A stretch of 64,000 bases of DNA. Origin: Luteibacter sp. UNCMF331Sha3.1. Lineage in GTDB: Bacteria; Pseudomonadota; Gammaproteobacteria; Xanthomonadales; Rhodanobacteraceae. The notes under the pieces are model-generated. The model was not told the origin of the DNA. It saw only the letters and a program-made list of their open reading frames with translations, and did not search any database. Shown here in pieces: positions 1-8,729 of the stretch (positions are counted from its first letter, which is position 1; the number at the start of each line of letters is the position of its first letter). The translations under genes were made by a program, and so were the position numbers. The stretch covers positions 812,764 to 876,763 of the forward strand of contig NZ_FOBU01000001.1 of NCBI RefSeq assembly GCF_900109915.1, in the 5' to 3' direction.

Positions 1-152
1 ATCATCGACATGCCGATGCGGTCCTTGACGGAACCGCCCGGATTGGCGCTCTCGAGCTTCAGGAACAGTTCGCAACAGCCTGTATCCAGGTGCTGGGCAC
101 GCACCATCGGGGTGCGGCCGATCAGTTCGAGGACGCTGTCATGAACACTCAT
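1..152 (-). CDS. Cystathionine beta-synthase / cysteine synthase family, N-terminal part (cut by window edge)
   Basis: Only the first 50 codons are in the window and the rest lies to the left. The peptide begins MSVHDSVLELIGRTP and carries the fold-type II PLP motif NPGGSVKDR near residues 37-45, in which Lys43 is the expected Schiff-base lysine. Enzymes with this start convert serine plus homocysteine to cystathionine, or O-acetylserine plus sulfide to cysteine, in the cytoplasm. The wording of the N-terminus is closest to the cystathionine beta-synthase version I know from Xanthomonadales, but the C-terminal part that would separate it from CysK/CysM is not visible. The start is the ATG at 152 with GGAG just upstream. 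Confidence 0.85.
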   Translation of the reverse strand, partial: MSVHDSVLELIGRTPMVRAQHLDTGCCELFLKLESANPGGSVKDRIGMSM

Positions 153-305
153 TGGAACTCCGTGATTTGATCCGGCGCGGCCCCTTCGACCGCCGCCTGT
201 TGGGCCGACATGATAATGGGTGCGGCGCTGAACCGATGCCCGGCCTCTCGGCCGAAGCAAAACGATGTATGGGAGACCGCCTCCCGGCCCGCGGGTTCCC
301 TCATG

Positions 306-332
306 AAAACGGGCGCCCTGGGGCGCCCGTCG
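306..332 (-). terminator. Rho-independent terminator downstream of the DUF465 gene
   Basis: A hairpin with GGGCGCC and GGCGCCC arms is followed, on the minus strand, by a short T run (GTTTTC). It sits about 25 bases beyond the stop of the minus-strand DUF465 gene, the right place and orientation to end its transcript. Confidence 0.7.
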
Positions 333-354
333 GTTCATGGTCAAGGGAGCTGGA

Positions 355-582
355 TCAGTGTCTCTGCCGTTGCCACTGGTCCCACATTCGCTCGAGTCGT
401 TCCTTGGCCTGCAGCTTTTCCCGCTTCATCTTGCCGAGGTCCTCGTCGCCAAGCGCCAGGCATCCGCGGCCGGCGTCTTCGAGCTTGGAATCGAGTTCCT
501 TGTGACGGAAATAGAGACGACGGGTTTCGGCATCACCGTGGATGAACTTTTCGACGTCGTCACGCTGCTGGTTTTCGAACAT
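355..582 (-). CDS. DUF465 (YdcH-like) small alpha-helical protein, 75 aa
   Basis: This 75-residue, strongly charged protein begins MFENQQRDDVEKFIHG and reads as one long helical hairpin rich in Glu, Lys and Arg. It matches the YdcH/DUF465 family in size and in the pattern of a short N-terminal helix, then a helix containing the L-D-S-K-L/L-G-D-E-D segment, then a basic C-terminal helix. The family's function is not established. A longer upstream reading is possible but has no ribosome site; the ATG at 582 is preceded by GAGGAG at good spacing, so I take that start. It is a single gene with its own terminator and is cytoplasmic, since there is no signal peptide. Confidence 0.85.
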   Translation of the reverse strand: MFENQQRDDVEKFIHGDAETRRLYFRHKELDSKLEDAGRGCLALGDEDLGKMKREKLQAKERLERMWDQWQRQRH

Positions 583-963
583 AGCTAAAACTCCTCGCGG
601 TGGGATCGGCTCGCGTCGCGGGCCGGTCGTGAGGGGAGCCATGCGGGCACGGTCTTCGCATCGGAAGAAGCTGGAATGGCGATGCGGTGTGCCTGGGTGA
701 ACGTACGCATGCTCCGGCAGGGCCGTCACGTGTTTTTCTCGTGACGGGCTACCGAAGCTACTCCGCCTGCCGAAGGGGTGCAAGGGCGATTTTTCTGAAA
801 TGGCGCACGAAAAAATGGTTGCTGGCGCAACGACTTGCGAGACAGGTACCTCGACCGCATCGGGGCTTGACCGATGACTGTGGGAGCGCGCTTGCGCGCG
901 ATGGGTGCTTGTCGCGAGCACCCATCGCGCGCAAGCGCGCTCCCACACCGGCCTGGGGGACGA
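583..963. other. Intergenic region of 381 bases
   Basis: This region lies upstream of the DUF465 gene and downstream of the DUF4398 pair. The part near 783-835 is A/T-richer than its surroundings, with AAAAAATGG and TTTTTCTG runs, and could hold the DUF465 promoter, but I cannot place clear -35 and -10 boxes. The right end holds the large palindrome at 879-947. I see no convincing gene. Confidence 0.5.
879..947. repeat. REP-type palindrome, GCGCGCTTGCGCGC subtype
   Basis: A nearly perfect inverted repeat of about 69 bases. The left arm begins TGTGGGAGCGCGCTTGCGCG, the right arm is its reverse complement, and the short centre is TTGTCGCGA. It shares the outer GTGGGAGC and the inner GGGTGCT...AGCACCC core with the other palindromes in the window but differs in the middle of the arm, so it is a second subtype. 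It sits just past the stop codon of the DUF4398-like gene. Confidence 0.9.
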
Positions 964-1626
964 TCAGTTACCGCCGGATTTCTTCGACTTCTTCGGCGTG
1001 GTGGCCGGCGTGCTCGCCGGGGCGCCACCGTCGGAGGAGTTGATGTCGCGCATCGCGCGCGCGGCGGCTTCCGCCAGCGCCGCCTGCTTCTTGGCGGCGT
1101 TGGCCACCTTGGCCTGCGCCGCGGCGACCTGACGGGCCTTGTCGCCCTCGGCCTTGGCCTGCTCCAGCGCCTGGGAATACTCCACGCCCTGCTGCTGCAG
1201 GCGCGCGGCTTCTTCCTGGATCATCTGGTTCTGCATGCGCTGCTGCTCGAGCTGGCGACGGGCCATCTCGGCGTCGAGGCGGCTGGATTCGAGCAGGATG
1301 CCGTCGTGCTCGCGATCGAGCTGGGCGCTCTTGGCCTGGGCGTCCTGGAACTGCGCGACGGCCTTGGCGGTGTCCACACGGCGCTCGGCGATGTACAGGT
1401 AATGCGCGTGCAGCTTGTCCTTCGGCTTGTACTGGCCGACCTGGCTGATGGCTTCACGGGCACGGGCCTGCTCGCCCTGGGCGTAGCCGCCCAGCACCGG
1501 GTCGGACGACAGCTGGTCGAGGCTGGAATTCAGACGGCGGACGTCGAGGTCGTCCGTGGCCGCGAGCGCGTTGCCCGCGGAAACGGCAAGCGCCAGCGCG
1601 GAGAGGAGGATGGTAGAGCGCTTCAT
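964..1626 (-). CDS. Secreted DUF4398-like coiled-coil protein, 220 aa
   Basis: The N-terminus (MKRSTILLSALALAVSAGNALA) is a Sec signal peptide, so the mature protein is periplasmic or outer-membrane attached. The rest is dominated by long Ala/Gln/Glu/Arg heptad-like stretches (about residues 65-195) and ends in a Ser/Lys/Pro tail, SGGN. It resembles the N-terminal half of the DUF4398/OmpA-family proteins of Xanthomonadales, but there is no OmpA peptidoglycan-binding domain before the stop. The chosen start is the ATG at 1626, which overlaps the stop of the upstream lipoprotein (TGATG) and has GGAGG six bases upstream; a GTG three bases earlier is possible. Translational coupling with the lipoprotein suggests they work together in the envelope; the function is unknown. 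Confidence 0.8.
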   Translation of the reverse strand: MKRSTILLSALALAVSAGNALAATDDLDVRRLNSSLDQLSSDPVLGGYAQGEQARAREAISQVGQYKPKDKLHAHYLYIAERRVDTAKAVAQFQDAQAKSAQLDREHDGILLESSRLDAEMARRQLEQQRMQNQMIQEEAARLQQQGVEYSQALEQAKAEGDKARQVAAAQAKVANAAKKQAALAEAAARAMRDINSSDGGAPASTPATTPKKSKKSGGN

Positions 1627-2150
1627 CACTGGCCTCCGTCGTTCTTCAGCGGTTCGGTCTGCCCACCGATGGGCGGCGGGGTGGTGTCGGTCGCCTCGGG
1701 CAGCACCGTCTCGGTCTCCTGAACATTGTTCGGGATGGGCACGGTGTCGTTGGCGTGGTTGTCGATCATCTCGACGCGCATGCGCGAGTTTTCCTGGCTC
1801 TTGGCCGTGTTCTGGGCGCGGGCGGCGCCGAGACGCGCCTTGGCGCGTGCCAGCTCGCTGTCGGCGCGCGACTCGTCGGCGAGCAGCGCCGCGTCGTCGT
1901 ACTTGCGGCTCGCCATCGCGGCCTGCGCCTGGCCGAATTTGCTCTGCGCGTAGTCGAGGTCGACCGGCGCATAATCGGCCGCACCCGCGTCGCGCGCCGC
2001 CTGCAGCTGGGCGAGCGCCTGATTCATGGACCCGTTCGGCGGGGGCGTGCTGGCACAGCCAGCAAGGGTAGCGATAACCATGGCCAAGGCGGCCAGGCCA
2101 ATGAGCCGGCGGCCCCGGGACAGGGCTTTCGACGGCAAGATGTGCACCAT
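1626..2150 (-). CDS. DUF4398-type lipoprotein, 174 aa
   Basis: A lipoprotein signal ends in the lipobox LAGC with Cys32, so it should be lipid-anchored, most likely in the outer membrane. The mature region after a short Pro/Asn/Gly linker has the DUF4398 look: an alanine-rich helix (ALAQLQAARDAGAADYAP), then SKFGQAQAAMASRKYDDAALLADESRADSELARAKARL. The last 45 residues are acidic and Pro/Thr-rich. It is the first gene of a two-gene unit with the coiled-coil protein, whose start overlaps its stop. I take the ATG at 2150, with GAGGA upstream, instead of the adjacent GTG. The role is unknown; by analogy it could be a spacer or scaffold between membrane and peptidoglycan. Confidence 0.8.
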   Translation of the reverse strand: MVHILPSKALSRGRRLIGLAALAMVIATLAGCASTPPPNGSMNQALAQLQAARDAGAADYAPVDLDYAQSKFGQAQAAMASRKYDDAALLADESRADSELARAKARLGAARAQNTAKSQENSRMRVEMIDNHANDTVPIPNNVQETETVLPEATDTTPPPIGGQTEPLKNDGGQ

Positions 2151-2243
2151 CACTCGTTCCTCTTACAGATTTGCGAGATATTGTCGATATACAGGTCAGT
2201 GAGACCGTCTACTCGATTGTAATGCGAACGCCCGGGGGTTTAG

Positions 2244-3353
2244 GTGGATATCGGTTATTTCCTGAAGCTGATGGTGGACAAGGGCGCGTCGGACATGTTC
2301 CTGACGACCGGTGCCCCCGTGAACATCAAGGTGGAGGGCAAGCTTTACCCGCTCGGTAACACTGGCCTGCCGAGCGGAATGGTGAAGAAAATCGCCTATT
2401 CGCTGATGGACGAGGGCCAGGTGCCCCAGTTCGAGCGCGACCTCGAGCTCAACATGGCCCTGGCCGTGAAGGAAGCCGGCCGGTTCCGCATCAACGTGTT
2501 CAAGCAGCGCGGCGAGATCGGCATGGTCATCCGTGCCATCAAGAGCGAGATCCCCTCCCTCGACGAGCTTCGCCTGCCGTCCATCTTCCGCGATCTCATC
2601 ATGGAGCCGCGCGGCCTGATCCTGGTCGTGGGCGCCACGGGGTCGGGCAAGTCCACCACGCTGGCGGCGATGCTCGACCAGCGCAACAGCAACAGCTCGG
2701 GCCACATCCTCACGATCGAGGATCCCATCGAATACCTGCACCGGCACAAGCGGTCCATCGTCAACCAGCGCGAAGTCGGCCTCGATACGCACAGCTACCA
2801 CGAGGCCCTCAAGAACGCGATGCGCGAGGCGCCGGACGTCATCATGATCGGCGAGATCCGCGATACCGACACGATGGAGGCCGCGATCTCGTTCTCGGAA
2901 ACGGGGCACCTCTGCCTCGCCACGCTGCACTCGAACAACGCGGACCAGACCCTGGAGCGCATCCTCAACTTCTTCCCGGAGTCGGCGCACAAGAACGTGC
3001 TGATGAACCTCGCGCTGAACCTGCGCGCGGTGATCAGCCAGCGTCTGGTCATCGGCAAGGACGGCCGCCGCATGCCGGCGACCGAGGTGCTGCTGAACAC
3101 CCCGCTGATCCGCGACATGATCCGTCGCGGCCAGATCCACGAGGTGAAGGAAGCCATGGACCGCAGCCTGCAGGAAGGCATGCAGACCTTCGACCAGTCC
3201 CTCTACCGCCTGTACAAGGACGGCCTGATCACGCTCGACGAGTGCCTTAACAAGGCCGATTCGCGCGATGGCCTGGCCCTGAAGATCCGCCTGTCGGAAG
3301 GCTCGTCGGGCAACGAGTTCGCGTCGAGCGATCCGTACGGCATCGGGGTCTGA
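2244..3353 (+). CDS. pilU: Type IV pilus retraction ATPase PilU
   Basis: A 369-residue hexameric secretion ATPase of the PilT/PilU family, which powers pilus retraction at the cytoplasmic face of the inner membrane. The Walker A motif GATGSGKS lies at residues 130-137, followed by the Asp box (ILTIEDPIEY), the Walker B-type MIGEIRDTDTMEAA and the His box ETGHLCLATLHSNNA. The opening MDIGYFLKLMVDKGASDMFL and the C-terminal acidic/Ser tail fit PilU better than PilT. The start is a GTG at 2244 with a G-rich run upstream. PilT, often the upstream neighbour, is not next to it here; the divergent neighbour is the DUF4398 lipoprotein. Confidence 0.93.
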   Translation: MDIGYFLKLMVDKGASDMFLTTGAPVNIKVEGKLYPLGNTGLPSGMVKKIAYSLMDEGQVPQFERDLELNMALAVKEAGRFRINVFKQRGEIGMVIRAIKSEIPSLDELRLPSIFRDLIMEPRGLILVVGATGSGKSTTLAAMLDQRNSNSSGHILTIEDPIEYLHRHKRSIVNQREVGLDTHSYHEALKNAMREAPDVIMIGEIRDTDTMEAAISFSETGHLCLATLHSNNADQTLERILNFFPESAHKNVLMNLALNLRAVISQRLVIGKDGRRMPATEVLLNTPLIRDMIRRGQIHEVKEAMDRSLQEGMQTFDQSLYRLYKDGLITLDECLNKADSRDGLALKIRLSEGSSGNEFASSDPYGIGV

Positions 3354-3363
3354 TCCTCTCGGA

Positions 3364-3426
3364 GGGAGCCAGCAGGCTGGCGATGGGGGCTTGCCGCGAG
3401 CACCCTTCGCCAGCAGGCTGGCTCCC
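3364..3426. repeat. REP-type palindrome, GCCAGCAGGCTGGC subtype
   Basis: An inverted repeat whose outer arms are GGGAGCCAGCAGGCTGGC and its complement, separated by a core close to GATGGGGGCTTGCCGCGAGC. It lies between the convergent pilU and maiA genes, where it could also serve as a transcript end. It belongs to the family found at eight other places in the window. Confidence 0.9.
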
Positions 3427-3464
3427 ACCGACAATTCGCCTGCCGACCGCTCCAGTCGACGCGC

Positions 3465-4121
3465 TCAGGCGCTGGCCGGCGCGTCCGGCTGCGCTTCCGG
3501 CGCCGCCTTGCGGAACGCCTCCATCGCGTTGCACGCCTCGACGACCCGACGGATCGTCGGATACGGCGCCAGGTCCACGCCCCAGCGCACGGCGTTGTAA
3601 TACTGCGGCACCAGGCAGGCGTCGGCGAGGGTTGGCGTGTCGCCGAAGCTGAAGCGGCCCGCGGTGCCGTCCGCCAGCAGCTTTTCGATGCCGTCGAACC
3701 CGTTCGCGATCCAGCGACGGGACCACGCCTCCTTGGCCGCCTGGTCCGCGCCGAACCCGGCCTCGATGGCCTTCAGCACGCGCAGGTTCCCCAGCGGGTG
3801 GATGTCCGTGGCCACCGCCAGCACGAGTTCGCGCACCTTCGCCCTGCCCCGCGCGTCGGCCGGCATCAGCGGCGGTGACGGCCGGGTCTCCTCCAGGTAC
3901 TCCATGATCGACACGGATTGCCGCACGATCTGGCCCTCATCGACGAGGGTCGGCAGCTGCGCCTGCGGGGACACCGCTCGGTAGCTTTCCTTGAGGTGCG
4001 CCCCACCGTCTTCGATGAGCGATACCGGGCGGGCCTCGTAGGGCAACCCCTTGAGGTTCAGCACGATCCGGATGCGGTAGGCGGCGCTGGAGCGCCAGTA
4101 GGTGTAGAGGATCAGTGACAT
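3465..4121 (-). CDS. maiA: Maleylacetoacetate isomerase (zeta-class GST)
   Basis: A 218-residue glutathione S-transferase fold protein that isomerises maleylacetoacetate to fumarylacetoacetate in tyrosine breakdown. The N-terminal thioredoxin-like domain starts [25 protein letters not shown]; the SSAAYR segment is in the place of the catalytic SSCS-R motif and has Ala for Cys, a version I recall from many bacterial members. The middle has the zeta-class glutathione-binding [11 protein letters not shown], and the helical C-terminal domain has [17 protein letters not shown]. It completes the route with hpd, hmgA and fahA encoded 12-16 kb away. It is divergent from pgk and stands alone. Confidence 0.9.
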   Translation of the reverse strand: MSLILYTYWRSSAAYRIRIVLNLKGLPYEARPVSLIEDGGAHLKESYRAVSPQAQLPTLVDEGQIVRQSVSIMEYLEETRPSPPLMPADARGRAKVRELVLAVATDIHPLGNLRVLKAIEAGFGADQAAKEAWSRRWIANGFDGIEKLLADGTAGRFSFGDTPTLADACLVPQYYNAVRWGVDLAPYPTIRRVVEACNAMEAFRKAAPEAQPDAPASA

Positions 4122-4170
4122 CGGGCGTCCTTCGGTCGATGCCGGATTCTAGCCCCGTGACCGGGTCGAT

Positions 4171-4200
4171 TTGCGCCGGGTCCGCCCACCCGAGGACAAT
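4171..4200 (+). promoter_or_regulatory. Possible sigma-70 promoter for pgk
   Basis: TTGCGC at 4171-4176 and GACAAT at 4195-4200 are separated by 18 bases and lie 35 bases ahead of the pgk start. They match the -35 and -10 boxes only partly. Confidence 0.35.
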
Positions 4201-4234
4201 CGGGGTTTTCACCTTTCCGAAGCTGGAGTCCAAC

Positions 4235-5416
4235 GTGTCCTTCATCCGCATGCAAGACCTCGACCTGCGCGGCAAGCGCGTGCTGATCCGCGAGGACCTC
4301 AACGTCCCCGTCGAGAACGGAAAGATCACTTCCACGCAGCGTCTCGACGCCTCGCTGCCCACCATCGTCGCCGCGCGCGACGCGGGCGCGAAGGTCATGG
4401 TCATCTCGCATCTCGGTCGGCCGAAGGAAGGCGAATTCGACGACGCCTCGTCGCTGAAGCCGGTGGCGGCGTGGCTGGGCGAAAAGCTCGGCAAGGACGT
4501 GCGGCTGGTGCGCGACTATCTCGACGGCGTCGACCTGGCCGATGGCGAGGTGGTGGTGCTGGAGAACTGCCGCATGAACGTCGGCGAAGGCAAGGACGAC
4601 GAAGCGCTGTCGAAGAAGTACGCCGCGCTGTGCGACGTGTTCGTCATGGACGCCTTCGGCACCGCGCACCGTGCGCAGGCTTCGACGCATGGCGTGATCC
4701 GCTTCGCGCCCGTCGCCGCGGCTGGCCCCCTGCTGGCGAAGGAGCTCGACGCGCTCGGCAAGGCCCTCGACAACCCGAAGCCGCCGGTGCTCGCGATCGT
4801 CGCAGGCTCCAAGGTGTCCACCAAGCTCGAACTGCTGCAGAACCTCGTCGGCAAGGTCGACCAGCTCATCGTCGGCGGCGGCATCGCCAACACGTTCATC
4901 CTCGCCGCCGGGCACAAGGTCGGTAAATCGCTGGTCGAAGCCGACCTGCTCGACACGGCGAAGAAGATCATCGCCGATGCGAAGGCACGCGGCGCCGACG
5001 TACCGGTGCCGACCGACGTCGTCGTGGCGACGGAATTCGCCGCCACGGCGAAGGCCACCGTCAAGGCCGTCGACCAGGTCGCCGACGACGACATGATCCT
5101 GGACATCGGGCCCGACACCGCCAGCCGCTACGCGGACCTCATCGCGAAGGCCGGCACGGCCGTGTGGAACGGCCCGGTGGGCGTCTTCGAATTCGATGCC
5201 TTCGGCAAGGGCACGGAAACGCTCGCGCGCGCCATCGCGGCTTCCAGCGCTTTCTCGATCGCCGGCGGCGGCGACACCCTCGCGGCCGTCGACAAGTACG
5301 GCATCGAAGACGGCGTCTCCTACATTTCCACCGGCGGCGGCGCGTTCCTCGAATTCCTCGAAGGCAAGGAGCTTCCCGCCGTGGCCGCTCTGAAGGCGCG
5401 GGCGGAAACCAAGTAA
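4235..5416 (+). CDS. pgk: Phosphoglycerate kinase
   Basis: A 393-residue glycolytic enzyme that transfers the phosphate of 1,3-bisphosphoglycerate to ADP. Recognisable segments are [15 protein letters not shown] (substrate-binding N-domain), [24 protein letters not shown], the [13 protein letters not shown] segment, and in the C-domain [19 protein letters not shown] and the ATP-site [10 protein letters not shown] with [18 protein letters not shown] take the GTG at 4235 (SFIRMQDL follows) because GGAG lies six bases upstream; the ATG at 4250 is the alternative. The stop overlaps the start of the next gene (TAATG), so the two are co-translated. Confidence 0.97.
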   Translation: MSFIRMQDLDLRGKRVLIREDLNVPVENGKITSTQRLDASLPTIVAARDAGAKVMVISHLGRPKEGEFDDASSLKPVAAWLGEKLGKDVRLVRDYLDGVDLADGEVVVLENCRMNVGEGKDDEALSKKYAALCDVFVMDAFGTAHRAQASTHGVIRFAPVAAAGPLLAKELDALGKALDNPKPPVLAIVAGSKVSTKLELLQNLVGKVDQLIVGGGIANTFILAAGHKVGKSLVEADLLDTAKKIIADAKARGADVPVPTDVVVATEFAATAKATVKAVDQVADDDMILDIGPDTASRYADLIAKAGTAVWNGPVGVFEFDAFGKGTETLARAIAASSAFSIAGGGDTLAAVDKYGIEDGVSYISTGGGAFLEFLEGKELPAVAALKARAETK

Positions 5417-6066
5417 TGCTGGTTCTCTTCGATCTCGACGGCACGCTCATCGATTCGCAGCTCGGCATCTTCGCCGGCGTGCGCCATGCGCTGTCCAGCG
5501 TCGGTGGCGTGGCGCCGGACGACGCCGTGCTTCGCTCGTGGATCGGGCCGCCGCTCCGCGTCACGTTCGGCAGCGTGCTCGGCGGCGACAACGACCGCAT
5601 CGAGGCGGCCATCGAGGCTTATTCGCAGCGCTTCCGCGACGTGGGCTGGTCCGAGCACACCGTGTACGAGGGCGTGGCGGACATGATCGCCGCGCTGGTC
5701 GACGGCGGTCATCGCCTCGCCGTCGTCACCAGCAAGACGCGCCATCACGCCGAGCCGATCATCGCGCACCTGCCTTTCGGCAAGGCGTTCGAGCGCCTCT
5801 ACGCGCCGGGTCCGGAAACGGCCCGCAGCGAAAAGGCCGACATGATCGCCGCGGCACTCGCCGATTTCGGCCAGTCGCCCGACGAGACGCTAATGATCGG
5901 CGACCGCCTCTACGACATGGAAGGTGCCGTCGAGAACGGCGTGCGCGGCGTCGGCGTCCTCTGGGGCTTCGGCGATCGCGAGGAGCTCGAAGCCGCGGGC
6001 GCGTGGAAGCTAGTGGACGCACCGGCGGAAGTGGCGCTGCTCGCGGATGCGTTCGTGTCGGGGTAA
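5416..6066 (+). CDS. HAD-superfamily phosphatase (phosphoglycolate phosphatase-like)
   Basis: A 216-residue haloacid dehalogenase-type hydrolase. Motif I is FDLDGTLIDS with nucleophile Asp6 and acid/base Asp8; motif II is the Thr/Ser in VVTSKTRHHAE; motif III/IV is the Lys in RSEKADMIAAAL and the acidic pair in LMIGDRLYDMEGAVENGVRGVGVLWGFG. The cap region between residues 15 and 80 is the helical type seen in phosphoglycolate phosphatase and related 5'-nucleotidase-like enzymes. Its start overlaps the pgk stop, so it may clear a damaged or side-product sugar phosphate made by the neighbouring pathway. The exact substrate cannot be read from the sequence. Confidence 0.85.
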   Translation: MLVLFDLDGTLIDSQLGIFAGVRHALSSVGGVAPDDAVLRSWIGPPLRVTFGSVLGGDNDRIEAAIEAYSQRFRDVGWSEHTVYEGVADMIAALVDGGHRLAVVTSKTRHHAEPIIAHLPFGKAFERLYAPGPETARSEKADMIAAALADFGQSPDETLMIGDRLYDMEGAVENGVRGVGVLWGFGDREELEAAGAWKLVDAPAEVALLADAFVSG

Positions 6067-6436
6067 GGGCTGACCGATCGCGGAGGGCGGCGCGGGCAGA
6101 TGACACGCGCGCCCCTCCGTAGCCTGATCGGATGAAGACAGGCCTCCGATACCTGGTCATTGCCGCCGCATCCTTTTCGATCGCTTCGCCGGCCGCCGAC
6201 AACCCTTCTGTCCAGCATCGCTTGCCGGGACGGGCGCCGACATCCCACGAATCCCGCCCCCGTCTGGCATTCAAACCCGTGCCCAACAGCGGCTCATTCG
6301 ACCGCATCGTCGGCACCGTCGTGGACCTGACCTTGAACGTGCTGCGCGCGCCGGGATATCACGGCCGAGTGCGGACCGGGGCGGACACACCGATGTCACA
6401 GCCGCTCCCACAGGTGCTTCCCGGGCACTGGACCGC
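6067..6436. other. Intergenic region with a possible orphan signal-peptide coding start
   Basis: There is no well-supported gene here. From an ATG at 6132 the sequence reads MKTGLRYLVIAAASFSIASPAADN, a good-looking signal peptide, followed by about 75 proline- and arginine-rich residues. The frame stays open through the tkt terminator and deep into antisense tkt, so no natural 3' end is present and no ribosome site precedes it. It may be the remnant of a small exported protein, or chance. A lone GCTCCCAC near 6410 resembles half of a REP arm. Confidence 0.35.
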
Positions 6437-6474
6437 CAAAAAAAACGCCCCGGGCGCGAGCCCGGGGCGTTTTC
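6437..6474 (-). terminator. Rho-independent terminator of tkt
   Basis: The arms ACGCCCCGGG and CCCGGGGCGT enclose a six-base loop, and on the minus strand the hairpin is followed by an eight-base T run. It lies just past the tkt stop. Confidence 0.93.
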
Positions 6475-6493
6475 AGTCACGCGTGGCGACGAC

Positions 6494-8506
6494 TTACTTG
6501 ATGACGCTCTTCACCGCGTCGACCACCTTCGGCGTGGTGATGCCGAAGTGCTCGTACAGCTTGTCGATCGGAGCCGAGGCGCCGAAGGTCGTCATGCCGA
6601 TCGTCGCGCCGTCGAGACCGACGTACTTGGACCAGAAGTCGACCGACGCGGCTTCGACCGCCACGCGCGCGCGGCACCACGACGGCAGCACGCCTTCGCG
6701 GTATTCGACCGGCTGTGCGTCGAACTCTTCCGTGCAGGGCATGGAGACGACGCGGACGGGAATGCCCTGGTCGCCGAGTGCCTGCGCGGCTTCGACGGCG
6801 ATACCGACTTCCGAGCCCGTGGCGATGATGATCGCCTTGAACTTCTCCGACGGCTCCCAGAGGACGTAGCCGCCCTTCTCGATGTCCGCGAGCTGCTGCT
6901 CGGTGCGCGGATTATGCTTCAGGTTCTGGCGCGAGAAGATCAGGCACGACGGGTTGCCGGCGCGCTCGATGGCCTTCTTCCACGACACCGCCGACTCCAC
7001 GGCATCGGCCGGGCGCCACACGCGGTTGTTCGGGATCAGACGCAGCGAGCCCAGGTGTTCGACAGGCTGATGGGTCGGGCCGTCTTCGCCCAGGCCGATC
7101 GAGTCGTGCGTGTACACGTGGATGGCGTGCGCCGGGATGAGGCACGACATGCGCACGGCGTTACGCGCGTAGTCCGAGAACACGAGGAACGTGGCGTCGT
7201 ACGGAACGAAGCCGCCGTGCAGCGCGATACCGTTGGAGATCGCCGACATGCCGAACTCGCGCACGCCGTAGTGGATGTAGTTGCCCTCGGCGCCACCGGT
7301 GGCGATGTTCTTCGAACCCTTCCAGATGGTGAGGTTCGACGGCGCGAGGTCGGCCGAGCCGCCGATCAGTTCGGGAAGCAGCGGACCGAAGGCATCGAGC
7401 GCCATCTGCGACGCCTTGCGCGATGCGACGACCGGACCTTCCGCCTGCAGCTTCGCGATGTAGGCCGCGGAGTCCTTCGCCCAGTTGGCCGGCAGGTCGC
7501 CCGATACGCGGCGCTTGAACTCGGCTGCCAGTTCCGGGAAGGCCTTGGCGTACGCGTCGAACTTCTCGTTCCACGCGGCCTCGTTCTTCGCGCCGGCGTC
7601 CTTCGCGCTCCACGAGTCGTACATCGACTGCGGAATCTCGAACGGACCGTACTCCCACCCCAGCTGCTTGCGGGCGGCGGCGACCTCGTCGGCGCCGAGC
7701 GGTGCGCCGTGCGACGATTCCTTGCCTTCCTTGTTCGGCGCACCGAAGCCGATCACCGTCTTGCAGATGATCAGCGAGGGCTTTTCGTTCTGCGACGTGG
7801 CGGCGGCGATGGCCTTCTTGATGGCTTCGCCGTCGTGACCGTCGACCGGCTTGTCGTCGGCGCCGACGACCACGTTCCAGCCGTAGGCGCGGAAGCGCTC
7901 GGCGGTGTTGTCGGTGAACCAGTCGTGCACTTCGCCGTCGATCGAGATGCCGTTGTCGTCGTAGATCGCGACGAGCTTGCCGAGCTTCAGCGTGCCCGCG
8001 AGCGACGACACTTCATGCGAGATGCCTTCCATCAGGCAACCGTCGCCGACGAAGACGAAGGTGTGGTGATCGACGATGTCGTGGCCCGGACGGTTGAAGC
8101 GTGCCGCGAGGACTTCTTCGGCGATCGCGAAACCGACGGCGTTGGCGAGGCCCTGGCCCAGCGGGCCGGTGGTCGTCTCGACGCCCGGCGTGTGGTGGTA
8201 TTCCGGATGACCCGCCGTGCGGTAGCCCAGCTGACGGAAGTGCTTCAGGTCTTCGATGCCCAGGTCGTAACCGGTCAGGTGCAGCAGCGCGTACTGCAGC
8301 ATCGAGCCGTGGCCGTTGGAGAGCACGAAGCGGTCGCGGTTCGGCCAATGCGGGTTGGACGGGTTGTGATGGAGGAAATCGCCCCAGAGGACTTCGGCGA
8401 TATCGGCCATGCCCATCGGCATGCCCGGATGGCCGGACTTGGCAGCTTCGACACCATCCATGGCCAGGGCGCGGATCGCATTGGCGCGTTCGCGGCGTGT
8501 CGTCAT
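6494..8506 (-). CDS. tkt: Transketolase
   Basis: A 670-residue thiamine-diphosphate enzyme of the pentose phosphate pathway that moves two-carbon units between sugar phosphates. Full length and in the usual order are [32 protein letters not shown], the [12 protein letters not shown] segment, the ThDP-binding [18 protein letters not shown]...[10 protein letters not shown], the transketolase signature around [18 protein letters not shown], and the C-terminal domain with [13 protein letters not shown]. The start is the ATG at 8506, with TGGAGAACGCCG upstream. It is a single gene with a strong terminator, in the same carbon-metabolism neighbourhood as pgk, fba, pyk and gap. Confidence 0.97.
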   Translation of the reverse strand: MTTRRERANAIRALAMDGVEAAKSGHPGMPMGMADIAEVLWGDFLHHNPSNPHWPNRDRFVLSNGHGSMLQYALLHLTGYDLGIEDLKHFRQLGYRTAGHPEYHHTPGVETTTGPLGQGLANAVGFAIAEEVLAARFNRPGHDIVDHHTFVFVGDGCLMEGISHEVSSLAGTLKLGKLVAIYDDNGISIDGEVHDWFTDNTAERFRAYGWNVVVGADDKPVDGHDGEAIKKAIAAATSQNEKPSLIICKTVIGFGAPNKEGKESSHGAPLGADEVAAARKQLGWEYGPFEIPQSMYDSWSAKDAGAKNEAAWNEKFDAYAKAFPELAAEFKRRVSGDLPANWAKDSAAYIAKLQAEGPVVASRKASQMALDAFGPLLPELIGGSADLAPSNLTIWKGSKNIATGGAEGNYIHYGVREFGMSAISNGIALHGGFVPYDATFLVFSDYARNAVRMSCLIPAHAIHVYTHDSIGLGEDGPTHQPVEHLGSLRLIPNNRVWRPADAVESAVSWKKAIERAGNPSCLIFSRQNLKHNPRTEQQLADIEKGGYVLWEPSEKFKAIIIATGSEVGIAVEAAQALGDQGIPVRVVSMPCTEEFDAQPVEYREGVLPSWCRARVAVEAASVDFWSKYVGLDGATIGMTTFGASAPIDKLYEHFGITTPKVVDAVKSVIK

Positions 8507-8670
8507 CGGCGTTCTCCAGTTAGCAAGGGGGCGGAAAACGTCAATTGTCGCGCATCGCGTAATGGTTGTCGTGGATGTTCATGTCGCGCCGCAGAAGTTA
8601 ACCCGGCCTTAATCTTTTGACCCCTTCTTTTTAATTTCTTCAGGTTCGGACCGCTCTAATCGACCCCGGT

Positions 8671-8700
8671 CACCGATCTCCCCCACCCCCACGATCGGTG
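8671..8700 (+). promoter_or_regulatory. 5' leader hairpin before the first outer-membrane barrel gene
   Basis: A perfect eight-base inverted repeat (CACCGATC and GATCGGTG) with a C-rich 14-base loop ends about 29 bases before the ATG at 8730. It has no T run, so it is more likely a leader structure or protein-binding site than a terminator. This is inference from sequence alone. Confidence 0.4.
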
Positions 8701-8729
8701 GCCGCCCCGAAAATAAGAGGAACACTCCC

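Noticed and set aside
2196-3434. A 412-codon minus-strand frame
   Set aside because: It is antisense to pilU, which has all the ATPase motifs. The translation has no recognisable domain.
6548-8620. A 690-codon open frame on the plus strand
   Set aside because: It is antisense to the complete transketolase gene and its translation is Arg/Asp/His-rich without any motif.
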